Source: BMS3ABIN04 sp964553325 (GTDB lineage: Bacteria > Bacteroidota > Ignavibacteria > Ignavibacteriales > Melioribacteraceae). From it: a stretch of 18,650 nt of DNA. This document shows, piece by piece, positions 6,910-13,850 of the stretch (its first letter is position 1; the number at the start of each line of letters is the position of its first letter). The position numbers and the translations under genes are program-made. Where the stretch lies: NCBI GenBank assembly GCA_964553325.1, contig CAZKKI010000066.1:1-18650 (forward strand), read 5' to 3'. The notes under the pieces were generated by a model. That model was given only the letters and a program-made list of their open reading frames with translations. It did not search any database and was not told the origin of the DNA.

Positions 6910-9339
6910 ATGACTAAGAAAAAAAACTATAAAACTTCCCGTTCCCTAAAAGTTTCCTTTACCGACATAAAAAAAACGGTAAGGAACTTAAGTAGTCCCG
7001 TAATAATTTGTTCCGCGGACCATCAAATTATTTATGTAAATCCCTTTTTTACAAGATTTTTTGGTTATAGACTTTCGGATGTTTCCAATTTAAGCATTTT
7101 TTTAACAAAAACCATTAGTAATTCCAAATTAAGAAAAAAGGTTCAGGCGGAATGGAAAGAAAAAAGCGGAACAACCGCGGCAAACAAAAACATTATCGGA
7201 AATTATACTTTTAAAAATAAACACGGGCGAGAAAAGGAATTTGTTTTAAAAATACTGGTTTCGACAACCGATTTTTACATCGTAAATTTTGAGGAAACAA
7301 TCCTTTATACTCCAAATAAAAACAAACCGATTCTAAATTTGGAAAAATACCGCGAGTTCTTCAATTCCGCCGGAGATGCTTTGTTTTTACTAAAAGATAA
7401 TAAATTTATAGAATGTAACCCGAAAACATTGGAGTTATTCAAGTGTAAAAAGCATCAATTAATTAATCATTCGCCGGACGAATTTTCACCGGAATTTCAA
7501 CCCGACGGGAAAAGTTCTAAAGAAAAAGCCAGAAATTTGATTAAAACCGCATACAAAAAAAATCATATTATATTCGAATGGGTACACACGACAGCCGACG
7601 GTAAACCGTTCTACACAGAAGTAAATCTTACACCGATTAAATTCGACTCCGGAGAATTTTTACAGGCAATTGTGCGCGATATTTCCGACAGAAAAAACGC
7701 CGAATTTCAATTAAAAAGAAGAATCGAACTCGAAAATTTGCTTACTACAATCTCCGCAGGTTTCGTTAACGTTAACATGGAAAATTTCGAAAACGAAATA
7801 TTGAAAGCATTCGAGAAAATAGGAAACTCACTTCATTTCGACGCATGTTTTCTGTTTGAATTCAACAAAAATTACACATCGTTTTCTTGCAAAACCAATT
7901 GGAACAGATTCGGTATTAAGGGAATCGAAAACCGTTTGCAAAATGTTTCGATAAAAAAAAGAAAATGGTGGTGGAACAAAATTAAAAAATTGGAACCCGT
8001 TGTACTTTTGTCGCTAAATCAAATACCGGCAAGCGAGAAAAAGTGGCGAGATGAACTGGAAAACTTTAATATTAAATCTTTAATAAACATTCCGATTGTA
8101 AGGGAAAACAGACTTTCCGGATTTATGGGTTTTGTTACCAGCGAAAAGGAACTGCAAATTGAAGAAAGCATACTTCCGACACTTAAAATATTCGGCGAAA
8201 TAATAGCAAATTCTCTTCAAAGATATAAAATCGAAGAAGAATTAAGGGAAAGCGAGGAACGATTCAGAAGCTTATACGAAAATGCCAAAGTGGGAATCTA
8301 TCGCAGCACGCTTGACGGTAAATTTTTACTTGCCAATCCCGCCCTTATTAAAATGTTCGGTTGCAACTCTTTCGAAGAAATTTCGAAATTTAATATCCCG
8401 AAAGATTTTTATGTGAATTCCGACGATAGGAAAAAATTAATCAAGTTGGCAAGAGAAAAAGGCGAGATAGACGGATTTGAAACTCTAATTAAAACACGTA
8501 ATAACGAAATTATAAACGTCCGTGTTTACGGTCGCATTGTAGAAGACAAATTCACAAAAACCAAATATTTGGAAGGGGTTGTTGAAGATATAACCGAAAA
8601 AAAATTAGCCGAGAAAACGCTTATCGAAGCAAAGGAAAGAGCCGAAAAATCGGATAAACTAAAATCCGAATTCTTAGCGCAAATGTCTCATGAAATCCGC
8701 ACTCCGATAAACACAATTCTGAGTTTTTCCAGTCTGTTAAAAAGCGAATTGTATAATTTGGTTTCGGACGACTTACGTCAATCCTTTTCATTAATGGAAA
8801 GGGCAGGTAAACGAATTACCAGAACAATCGATTTGATACTGAATATGTCCGAAATCCAAACCGGCACATACGAACCGAGCAAAAATAATTTCGATTTGTA
8901 TTTACGCGTTATCGAACCGTTGTATTTTGAATACCGGGCAATGGCAAAAGCAAAAGGCGTTAAAATGGAATTAAAAAAATCCAACGGTTCTTTCAATTTG
9001 TTCGCGGACGAATACACGGTAAGTCAAATTTTCAGCAACCTACTCGATAACGCAGTTAAATACACGGAAAAAGGTACAATTACAATTAATCTGAAAAGAG
9101 CTAAAAACAATAAACTCGTAACGGAAATATGCGATACGGGAATCGGTATTTCCAAAGAATATTTACCGAACTTATTTACTCCTTTTTCACAAGAAGAACA
9201 AGGTTATACAAGAAAATTCGAAGGAAACGGATTAGGTCTGGCTCTGGTGAAAAAATATTGTGAAATAAACAACGCCGAAATAAAAGTACAAAGCACAAAA
9301 GGTAAAGGCACAAAATTTATAATTGCTTTCGACGAATAA
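6910..9339 (+). CDS. PAS-PAS-GAF-PAS sensor histidine kinase
   Basis: This 809-residue kinase probably autophosphorylates on His and passes phosphate to an unlinked response regulator. No transmembrane segment is seen, so it is probably cytoplasmic. Order: a PAS domain (about 20-130, 'VIICSADHQIIYVNPFFTRFFGY'); a second PAS (about 146-265, ending 'VRDISDRKNAE'); a GAF-like domain (about 275-440); a third PAS (about 450-565, 'RFRSLYENAKVGIYRST', ending 'VEDITEKKLAE'); a coiled linker; HisKA with phospho-acceptor H594 in 'MSHEIRTPIN'; and HATPase_c with N-box N710/N714 ('NLLDNAVKYT'), G1 'DTGIGIS' (742-748), F-box 'FTPFSQEE' and G2 'GNGLGLALV' (772-780). All catalytic boxes are intact. No receiver domain is fused or adjacent, so it is an orphan kinase. 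The ligands of its sensor domains cannot be read. The Shine-Dalgarno site is weak (AGAAAG at 6902-6907). Confidence 0.95.
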   Translation: MTKKKNYKTSRSLKVSFTDIKKTVRNLSSPVIICSADHQIIYVNPFFTRFFGYRLSDVSNLSIFLTKTISNSKLRKKVQAEWKEKSGTTAANKNIIGNYTFKNKHGREKEFVLKILVSTTDFYIVNFEETILYTPNKNKPILNLEKYREFFNSAGDALFLLKDNKFIECNPKTLELFKCKKHQLINHSPDEFSPEFQPDGKSSKEKARNLIKTAYKKNHIIFEWVHTTADGKPFYTEVNLTPIKFDSGEFLQAIVRDISDRKNAEFQLKRRIELENLLTTISAGFVNVNMENFENEILKAFEKIGNSLHFDACFLFEFNKNYTSFSCKTNWNRFGIKGIENRLQNVSIKKRKWWWNKIKKLEPVVLLSLNQIPASEKKWRDELENFNIKSLINIPIVRENRLSGFMGFVTSEKELQIEESILPTLKIFGEIIANSLQRYKIEEELRESEERFRSLYENAKVGIYRSTLDGKFLLANPALIKMFGCNSFEEISKFNIPKDFYVNSDDRKKLIKLAREKGEIDGFETLIKTRNNEIINVRVYGRIVEDKFTKTKYLEGVVEDITEKKLAEKTLIEAKERAEKSDKLKSEFLAQMSHEIRTPINTILSFSSLLKSELYNLVSDDLRQSFSLMERAGKRITRTIDLILNMSEIQTGTYEPSKNNFDLYLRVIEPLYFEYRAMAKAKGVKMELKKSNGSFNLFADEYTVSQIFSNLLDNAVKYTEKGTITINLKRAKNNKLVTEICDTGIGISKEYLPNLFTPFSQEEQGYTRKFEGNGLGLALVKKYCEINNAEIKVQSTKGKGTKFIIAFDE

Positions 9340-9347
9340 ACAACCGC

Positions 9348-9368
9348 CCGTTTTTAAAGATAAAACGG
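9348..9368 (+). terminator. Weak possible terminator after the histidine kinase
   Basis: A 7-bp stem (CCGTTTT at 9348-9354 with AAAACGG at 9362-9368) has a 7-nt loop. A T5 tract comes only at 9374-9378, five bases after the stem, so termination may be inefficient. Confidence 0.45.
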
Positions 9369-9434
9369 ATTGCTTTTTCTAACTGAAAATTATTTATTAT
9401 TTTTCCGAATCGAAAAAATTGGTTTAGAGTATAA

Positions 9435-9719
9435 ATGAAAATCGCAATAGTTGCACTACTTGTTTATATGGTAAATATACCGTTCGGTATATGGCGCGCA
9501 AAACAAATTAAAAAATCTCCCAAATGGTTTTTGGCAATTCATCTTCCCATCCCGATTGTTATTTTTCTCAGAATTTATTCCGGTATGGGATTTCAATTGT
9601 GGACTTATCCGGTTTTAGTAGGTGCATTTTTCTTGGGACAGTTTACGGGCGGAAAAATTAACGGGGATAAAAGTTCCGGACAAAAATCAAAAACCGAGGA
9701 AGTACCCCGCAAAACCTAA
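9435..9719 (+). CDS. Small membrane protein, three predicted helices, unknown function
   Basis: This is a 94-residue protein I do not recognise. It has three hydrophobic segments (about 2-20, 32-49 and 54-72) joined by short loops, the first loop being basic ('RAKQIKKSPK'). A hydrophilic Lys/Ser/Glu-rich tail (about 74-94) is probably cytoplasmic by the positive-inside rule. The segments contain many prolines ('HLPIPIVIF', 'TYPVLVG'). It starts 95 bp after the histidine kinase with only a weak terminator between, so co-transcription is possible. The last 33 bp overlap, tail to tail, the 3' end of the metal-exporter gene on the other strand. No Shine-Dalgarno site is evident. The ATG start and hydrophobic pattern support it being real, but no function can be assigned. 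Confidence 0.65.
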   Translation: MKIAIVALLVYMVNIPFGIWRAKQIKKSPKWFLAIHLPIPIVIFLRIYSGMGFQLWTYPVLVGAFFLGQFTGGKINGDKSSGQKSKTEEVPRKT

Positions 9720-10715
9720 AGTTAAACCAGCTACAACATTTATAATTTTTAATATCACAAAACTTTTTTTGGAAACCGCTAACAACGGAAGTGTACCGTG
9801 CCCGTCTTGAACGATAGAACTTGCCAAAAGAATACTAAACGGAATCGAACCATTGGCAAATAAAGTAACAAAGACCAAATGAGGACCCGATTCGGGTATA
9901 ATTCCTATTAACACGGCTAAAACCAAAACCGTTATATAGTTTGTTTGTATCCATGCTTCCAAATCGAGAAAAGATTCCAGAACGTGAATAACCAATAAAG
10001 CTCCGAAAGTCCATAAAAAAATACGCAATAAATGTTTCTTCAAAACGTGTTGCCAAAGGTGCTTTTCCAAAAAATGATCGGGAACAGTTGTTACGATAAA
10101 CAAAGCAAACAGATTTGAAATCAGAAGTGTAATTTTAACCCAGTTCCAACCGCCATGTTCAGATGCGTTTGCGAGTAAAATAAACAGAAAAATAACAAGT
10201 ACGCCGATTAAAAGCGCCCGAGGAAATGTCATATTTTTTAATTGTTGAATTATCCTATTATTTGGATAACATTCACAGTATTCCTCCTCGTGTATTTCAA
10301 AACCGTGTACTTCGCTTGTTAAAAGATTTTTACCGCCTGCGAAAAATTTGTCGGTCAACATACCGGCAATAAATCCAACTACCGAAATTATTACGGTTAA
10401 ATAAACCGCTTTTAAGGGAAACATGGAAAACATTACATAGGCTTCATCGCCGCTTGTAGCAATCATTGTAGCAACCAACGCACCAAAAGAAACGACTCCG
10501 TGAGAATAAAGCGAAACCACAGTAAACGACCCCAAACAACCGGGTACCGCACCCAAAATTACTCCCAATAAATACTGTCCGAATTTACTGTCGCTTAACT
10601 CCTTTTGCCATTTTCCGTGGGTTAATACATTAACATATTCCACCAGCAGCATCATGGTAAAAACGAAACCGGTGATCATTAAAGCATGGGCAAGTATTTC
10701 AAAAACACTATTCAT
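9687..10715 (-). CDS. Putative heavy-metal/manganese exporter (PF11449-like polytopic membrane protein)
   Basis: This 342-residue inner-membrane protein has about 8-10 hydrophobic segments. It resembles the family annotated as putative 10-TM heavy-metal exporter or putative manganese transporter (PF11449). Two half-repeats are visible: 'LGAVPGCLGSFTVVSLYSHGVVSFGALVA' at 54-82 with 'TSGDEAYVM' after it, and 'IGIIPESGPHLVFVTLFANGSIPFSILLA' at 270-298 with 'QDGHGTLPLL' after it. This suggests an ancient duplication. The acidic/His residues of the two motifs (D90, E91; D304, H306) are candidate metal ligands. The central loop (about 137-150) is rich in His, Glu and Cys. The direction (export) and the metal are family inference. 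No Shine-Dalgarno site precedes the ATG, which follows an unusual 150-bp leader. The 3' end overlaps the 94-residue gene by 33 bp. Confidence 0.66.
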   Translation of the reverse strand: MNSVFEILAHALMITGFVFTMMLLVEYVNVLTHGKWQKELSDSKFGQYLLGVILGAVPGCLGSFTVVSLYSHGVVSFGALVATMIATSGDEAYVMFSMFPLKAVYLTVIISVVGFIAGMLTDKFFAGGKNLLTSEVHGFEIHEEEYCECYPNNRIIQQLKNMTFPRALLIGVLVIFLFILLANASEHGGWNWVKITLLISNLFALFIVTTVPDHFLEKHLWQHVLKKHLLRIFLWTFGALLVIHVLESFLDLEAWIQTNYITVLVLAVLIGIIPESGPHLVFVTLFANGSIPFSILLASSIVQDGHGTLPLLAVSKKSFVILKIINVVAGLTLGFAGYFLGF

Positions 10716-10866
10716 ATACGTAACTTAACATTTTTTATGATATTAGATGTGAATTTCGGTGTGTGGTTTCCGAATATTTTAGGGCGGTAAACACAATCGC
10801 CCCTTCACCGGTAAAGGAGGTTTGCACATCTCGGATAAATATTGCTCTACGGTAACTTTTAACCGT
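10716..10866 (-). promoter_or_regulatory. Leader region of the metal-exporter gene, possibly structured
   Basis: The 151 bp between the Yip1-family stop and the exporter start hold several elements. A 7-bp complementary pair (10825-10831 with 10745-10751) could close a multibranch fold. Inside it are a hairpin at 10782-10802 (GGGCG/CGCCC) and one at 10756-10775 (TTCGG/CCGAA). After the closing arm come the motif shared with the TonB-receptor region (10727-10746) and the start codon. This does not match any riboswitch consensus I can recall. The fold is hand-derived and short pairings of this size can occur by chance. Confidence 0.3.
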
Positions 10867-11460
10867 TTACATTCCCGGCTGCATCATGTGGGAACCGATA
10901 AAAACGGAACTAGTAATTGCCCCGATAATAAAGTAAACAATTATTGTTATGATAATTACGGAAACAAAATAGCCGATTATCTTGTCTTGAGAAACATCTT
11001 TTACGGTTTTCAATCCGACATAAAGCAGATACAACCCGTAAATTCCGGCAAGCATCGTAATGAAACTTAGAGCAGGTATTATTTTGAATATTCCACCGAC
11101 CCAAGATGCCGTTGAGGAATAAACGGCTACTTTCATCGATTGCAATAAATCTTTTTGCGCACCAAAAGTCGGGGCTAACCAATCGATGATGTAACCTACC
11201 AAATAAACGCCGGCTAATCCCAAAATATAAGTAAAAACCGCATGACCGAATCCCGAACCAATAGGCATTTTAAACGAAGCAAATCCCATATTCATTCCAA
11301 AAACACTAAATCCGATAAATCCCGCAACAGCCGGAATTGCAGCCAATATAACGGCATACTTTGTGAAAAGTTCTTGAACGGAAGTTGATTCTTCCTTAAC
11401 AACTTCCCATTCATATTTCGGGTTTAATAAAATTCCTTTCGCGCGTGTTACAATGTCCAT
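10867..11460 (-). CDS. Yip1-family integral membrane protein
   Basis: This 197-residue protein has the Yip1 domain (PF04893). It starts 'MDIVTRAKGILLNPKYEWEVVKEE', matching the typical bacterial opening (a short amphipathic helix, then LxPxxxWxxI/V-xE). About five transmembrane segments follow (about 36-55, 72-92, 112-137, 140-148 and 162-185), with the family-typical 'D.LAP.FGA' loop after the second ('IIDWLAPTFGAQKD'). The bacterial members have no firmly established role. The start is supported by GGAG about 8 nt upstream on the minus strand (near 11469-11472). It is upstream of the metal exporter on the same strand, 151 bp away, so co-transcription through the leader is possible. The divergent neighbour is the OB-fold lipoprotein. 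Confidence 0.85.
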   Translation of the reverse strand: MDIVTRAKGILLNPKYEWEVVKEESTSVQELFTKYAVILAAIPAVAGFIGFSVFGMNMGFASFKMPIGSGFGHAVFTYILGLAGVYLVGYIIDWLAPTFGAQKDLLQSMKVAVYSSTASWVGGIFKIIPALSFITMLAGIYGLYLLYVGLKTVKDVSQDKIIGYFVSVIIITIIVYFIIGAITSSVFIGSHMMQPGM

Positions 11461-11571
11461 GTAAAACTCCGTTTAATTAGTTGAATGAAAGCATGACTAT
11501 ATCAACCGGACAGAAGACAAATTGAATATATTAAAATCCATTACAATTTGTCAAAAAAGTTTCCAAATTTT

Positions 11572-11599
11572 TTGGTCAATACTTTTATATGTTTACAAT
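11572..11599 (+). promoter_or_regulatory. Candidate promoter for the OB-fold lipoprotein gene
   Basis: TTGGTC (11572-11577) and TACAAT (11594-11599) are spaced by 16 nt, like -35 and -10 boxes. The -10 lies 29 bp before the start codon, and GAAGGA (11616-11621) gives a well-placed ribosome-binding site. The call is by eye only. Confidence 0.4.
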
Positions 11600-11628
11600 A
11601 GGATTTTAAACAATCGAAGGAAACGGAC

Positions 11629-12345
11629 ATGAAAAAATATTTTTTATTTACGCTCTTTTCCGTACTGCTGTTATTCTCTTGCGGGAAAAGTAATTCTCAA
11701 GAAGTTAAACTTCCGGAAGGAACTCACAAAATTAAAGTCGTTGAGTATACGAACGCATCGGGGTATACTTACATTTTGGCATCGGAAAACGGAAAAGAAT
11801 TTTGGATTGCAATCAGGCAAATGCCCGTTGAAAAAGGTGATGTGCTTTACTTTACGGAAGCGATGGAAATGAAAAATTTCACCAGCAAATCGCTCGGTAA
11901 AACATTCGAAAAAATCTTATTTGTAAATGAAGTTTCCAAATCTCCCGACATTGTTTCCAAAACAAAAAAAGATATTCTGAGCTCCGCACACACTACAGTC
12001 AAATCCGGTACCAAAACGGATGTAAAAGTAGAACCGCTACCGGACGGGGTAACGGTTAAAGAAATCTATGAGAAATCGAAAGAGCTCAGTGGCAAAAAAG
12101 TTAAAATAAAAGGGGTTGTTACTCGTTACAACGCAAACATTATGGGCAGAAACTGGATTCATATTCAAGACGGCACCTCGTTCAATAATCATGCTGATAT
12201 CACCGTTACCAGCAATCAGGAAACGCGGGAAGGCGAAACCGTAATAGTAGAAGGCGTTTTGGCAACCGATAGAGACTTCGGTGCCGGTTACCGTTACGAT
12301 GCGATAATCGAAAACGCAACCGTTACTCCCGAAAAGAAAAGCTGA
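11629..12345 (+). CDS. Lipoprotein with C-terminal OB-fold-like domain
   Basis: This 238-residue protein has a lipoprotein signal ('LLLFSC', lipidated Cys at 18; Phe at -2 is a little unusual), so it is probably anchored in the outer or inner membrane. The first part (about 25-105) holds a small beta domain ('HKIKVVEYTNASGYTYILASENGKEFWIA...GDVLYF'). A Lys/Ser/Thr-rich linker follows (about 107-135). The second part (about 140-232, 'GKKVKIKGVVTRYNANIMGRNWIHIQDG' through 'GETVIVEGVLATDRDFGAGYRYDAIIENA') has the strand pattern of an OB-fold. The two parts resemble one another in outline, each with a strand, 'G..wi.i' and 'GD/GE.V.v' layout, so an internal duplication is possible. The function is unknown; OB-folds in exported proteins bind ligands other than nucleic acids too. 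It is a single-gene unit with its own promoter and terminator. Confidence 0.8.
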   Translation: MKKYFLFTLFSVLLLFSCGKSNSQEVKLPEGTHKIKVVEYTNASGYTYILASENGKEFWIAIRQMPVEKGDVLYFTEAMEMKNFTSKSLGKTFEKILFVNEVSKSPDIVSKTKKDILSSAHTTVKSGTKTDVKVEPLPDGVTVKEIYEKSKELSGKKVKIKGVVTRYNANIMGRNWIHIQDGTSFNNHADITVTSNQETREGETVIVEGVLATDRDFGAGYRYDAIIENATVTPEKKS

Positions 12346-12351
12346 GTTTTC

Positions 12352-12375
12352 AGCCCGGGAACTAAAACCCGGGCT
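12352..12375 (+). terminator. Terminator after the OB-fold lipoprotein gene
   Basis: A perfect 8-bp GC-rich stem (AGCCCGGG at 12352-12359 with CCCGGGCT at 12368-12375) has an 8-nt A-rich loop. It starts 7 bp after the stop codon and is followed by a pyrimidine run (TCTTCATT) rather than a pure T tract. Confidence 0.75.
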
Positions 12376-12474
12376 TCTTCATTCCGCACATTTTTCAAAC
12401 CGGATATTTTATTTTCGTAAACTTTTTTGAAAACAAACCGTCTAATTTTGTAAATTAAATCAACTTGCAAAAAT

Positions 12475-12846
12475 TTGCCCGGAATTAAAGTGTGGAACGC
12501 TTTAGTTAAAACATACAGAAAAATACAAACCCCCGAAACCGAAGCTGTTTTGTGGATTGGCGCATTGGTTTATCTGTTTGCAGTTAATCCTTACGAAACG
12601 CAACATTATACATTTTGTGCTTTCAAACTTGTCGGTATCGATAATTGTCCGGGATGCGGTTTGGGAAATTCCATCTCTATGATTCTACACGGGGATCCAA
12701 CCTCTTCTTTCCGTTCACATCCGTTGGGAATTTTTGCATTAGCCGTTATAAGTTTTAGAATCTTCACACTTCTCTCTAATTCCAACCCAATAAATAAAAT
12801 CATAAGGAGGATTAAAAATGGCGGACGTTTTAAGACTGTTACCTGA
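12475..12846 (+). CDS. DUF2752-family membrane protein
   Basis: This 123-residue protein carries the DUF2752 (PF10825) signature: 'NCPGCGLGNSISMILHGD' (57-74, with the CPGCG pair of cysteines) followed by 'FRSHPLGIFALAVI' (79-92). Hydrophobic segments lie at about 24-38 and 84-101. The function of the family is unknown; the CPxCG motif could be redox-active or bind metal, but this is unproven. No ATG is available: the first option after the in-frame stop at 12451 is TTG at 12475, and GTG at 12490 is an equally plausible start, with a GGAA site 5 nt before it. The gene overlaps the start of the TM2 gene by 29 bp, and that gene's ribosome-binding site is inside it, which suggests translational coupling. 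Extra Cys48 lies in 'TFCAFKLVG'. Confidence 0.82.
   Translation: MPGIKVWNALVKTYRKIQTPETEAVLWIGALVYLFAVNPYETQHYTFCAFKLVGIDNCPGCGLGNSISMILHGDPTSSFRSHPLGIFALAVISFRIFTLLSNSNPINKIIRRIKNGGRFKTVT
12804..12810 (+). promoter_or_regulatory. Strong ribosome-binding site for the TM2 gene
   Basis: AAGGAGG lies 7 nt before the ATG at 12818 and entirely within the DUF2752 coding sequence. It is the strongest Shine-Dalgarno sequence in the window and fixes the TM2 start. Confidence 0.8.
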
Positions 12847-13171
12847 AATTACCGGAGACGAACAAATTTACATTTCGGGATTGATTAAAGACATGGACGA
12901 AACAACTGCACAAACTTTTGCAAATGTTTACCGTTCAAGAAGAAAAGACCCTCAAACCATTTTGCTTCTTACTCTCGTCGGCTTTCTCGGAATTGCGGGC
13001 ATTCAAAGGTTCGTAGTCGATCAAATCGGCATGGGGATTTTATACCTACTCACAGGTGGTATTTGTCTTATCGGTACGATAATCGATTTGGTAAATCACC
13101 GTAGCATTGCATTTGAGTATAATCAAAAACAAGCCCAACAAATTGTTACAATGGTAGATGCAAGCCGATGA
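12818..13171 (+). CDS. TM2-domain membrane protein
   Basis: In this 117-residue protein the TM2 domain (PF05154) spans about 43-95: basic 'RSRRKDPQ', then a helix 'TILLLTLVGFLGIAGIQRFVV', the turn 'DQIGMGILYLLTGGICLIGTIIDLV'. The family pattern of two helices around a glycine-rich, aromatic 'G..G.hrFY.g....G' turn is preserved with substitutions (here IAGIQRFVVDQIGMG). The N-terminal 40 residues are soluble and acidic/helical. The role of bacterial TM2 proteins is not known. The start is decided by the AAGGAGG site at 12804-12810. It overlaps the DUF2752 gene by 29 bp in a different frame. Adjacency of these two families recurs in Bacteroidota, so they probably act together. The next gene starts 73 bp on with no clear terminator between. 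Confidence 0.88.
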   Translation: MADVLRLLPEITGDEQIYISGLIKDMDETTAQTFANVYRSRRKDPQTILLLTLVGFLGIAGIQRFVVDQIGMGILYLLTGGICLIGTIIDLVNHRSIAFEYNQKQAQQIVTMVDASR

Positions 13172-13244
13172 ATTTAAAATTGTATTTATTATTGCGATTG
13201 TATAAATTTATAATATCAGCTTAGAATCTTTTAGACTAATACCG

Positions 13245-13781
13245 ATGAAAAATATTTTTTTGGGTTTGTTACTACTTTGTTCCGTTTTACCCGCAAAAGT
13301 TTACGGTAAACCTGCTCCGAAAGATTCGGTGGAATCAGCTACTGCACTTAAACTAAACCGGATTGAGTTGACAGGCAATATAGCATTGGGTTTTGAAAAA
13401 AACGATGTACTTACCGGTGCTTTACTCGGATTAAGTTATCATGGGAAATATATAGAGTTAACCGATAGCAACGTTTTACCGTTTTATTTTTTGTCTTACA
13501 AAATCGGCATGAAAACAACATTTCGAGAACTCATTTTTGATTTTTCATTCGGACCGGAAGTAATTGTTAACGAGTATTTGTTTTTTAGATTAAACTTGGG
13601 CTACTGGAAAATATTAATTAACGAAACTTCACGGAAATTCGGATTTAACTTCGGCGGAGATGCAGGTTTGATTGTACCGCTCGGTAAAAAAATCGGTGTT
13701 GGATTTGGTGCCGGAATTCATTTCTTCACGAATGAAATTGAAAATCCGTTGGCAATTTTATCTGTAGGTTTAATTTTCTAA
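13245..13781 (+). CDS. Small secreted beta-rich (outer-membrane-like) protein, unknown
   Basis: This 178-residue protein has a signal peptide (about 1-21, 'FLGLLLLCSVLPAKVYG'). The mature part is a series of amphipathic beta strands with glycine/aromatic alternation ('LTGNIALGFEKNDVLTGALLGLSYHGKYIEL', 'IGMKTTFRELIFDFSFGPEVIV', 'FGFNFGGDAGLIVPLGKKIGVGFGAGIHFF') and it ends in a terminal Phe ('LSVGLIF'). These are features of small 8-stranded outer-membrane barrels. I do not recognise a specific family. No Shine-Dalgarno site precedes the ATG. It could be a transcription partner of the TM2 gene (73-bp gap) or a single gene. The outer-membrane location is inference from strand pattern and C-terminal Phe. 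Confidence 0.7.
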   Translation: MKNIFLGLLLLCSVLPAKVYGKPAPKDSVESATALKLNRIELTGNIALGFEKNDVLTGALLGLSYHGKYIELTDSNVLPFYFLSYKIGMKTTFRELIFDFSFGPEVIVNEYLFFRLNLGYWKILINETSRKFGFNFGGDAGLIVPLGKKIGVGFGAGIHFFTNEIENPLAILSVGLIF

Positions 13782-13850
13782 TACATCACATCGTTCTCAT
13801 TTCAAAAATTTTTTTTATATTATTTTTTTATTCACTTAATTTTTACCGTT

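Noticed and set aside
10716..10866. yybP-ykoY manganese riboswitch before the exporter
   Set aside because: I looked for the conserved purine-rich GGGGAGUA-type loop and matching closing stem on the minus strand and did not find them; kept only as an unclassified possible structure.
10813..11070. AAAGGAGG followed by a TTG open frame of 82 codons on the plus strand
   Set aside because: Only one base separates the site from the TTG, and the frame is antisense to the Yip1-family gene with a non-protein-like composition.
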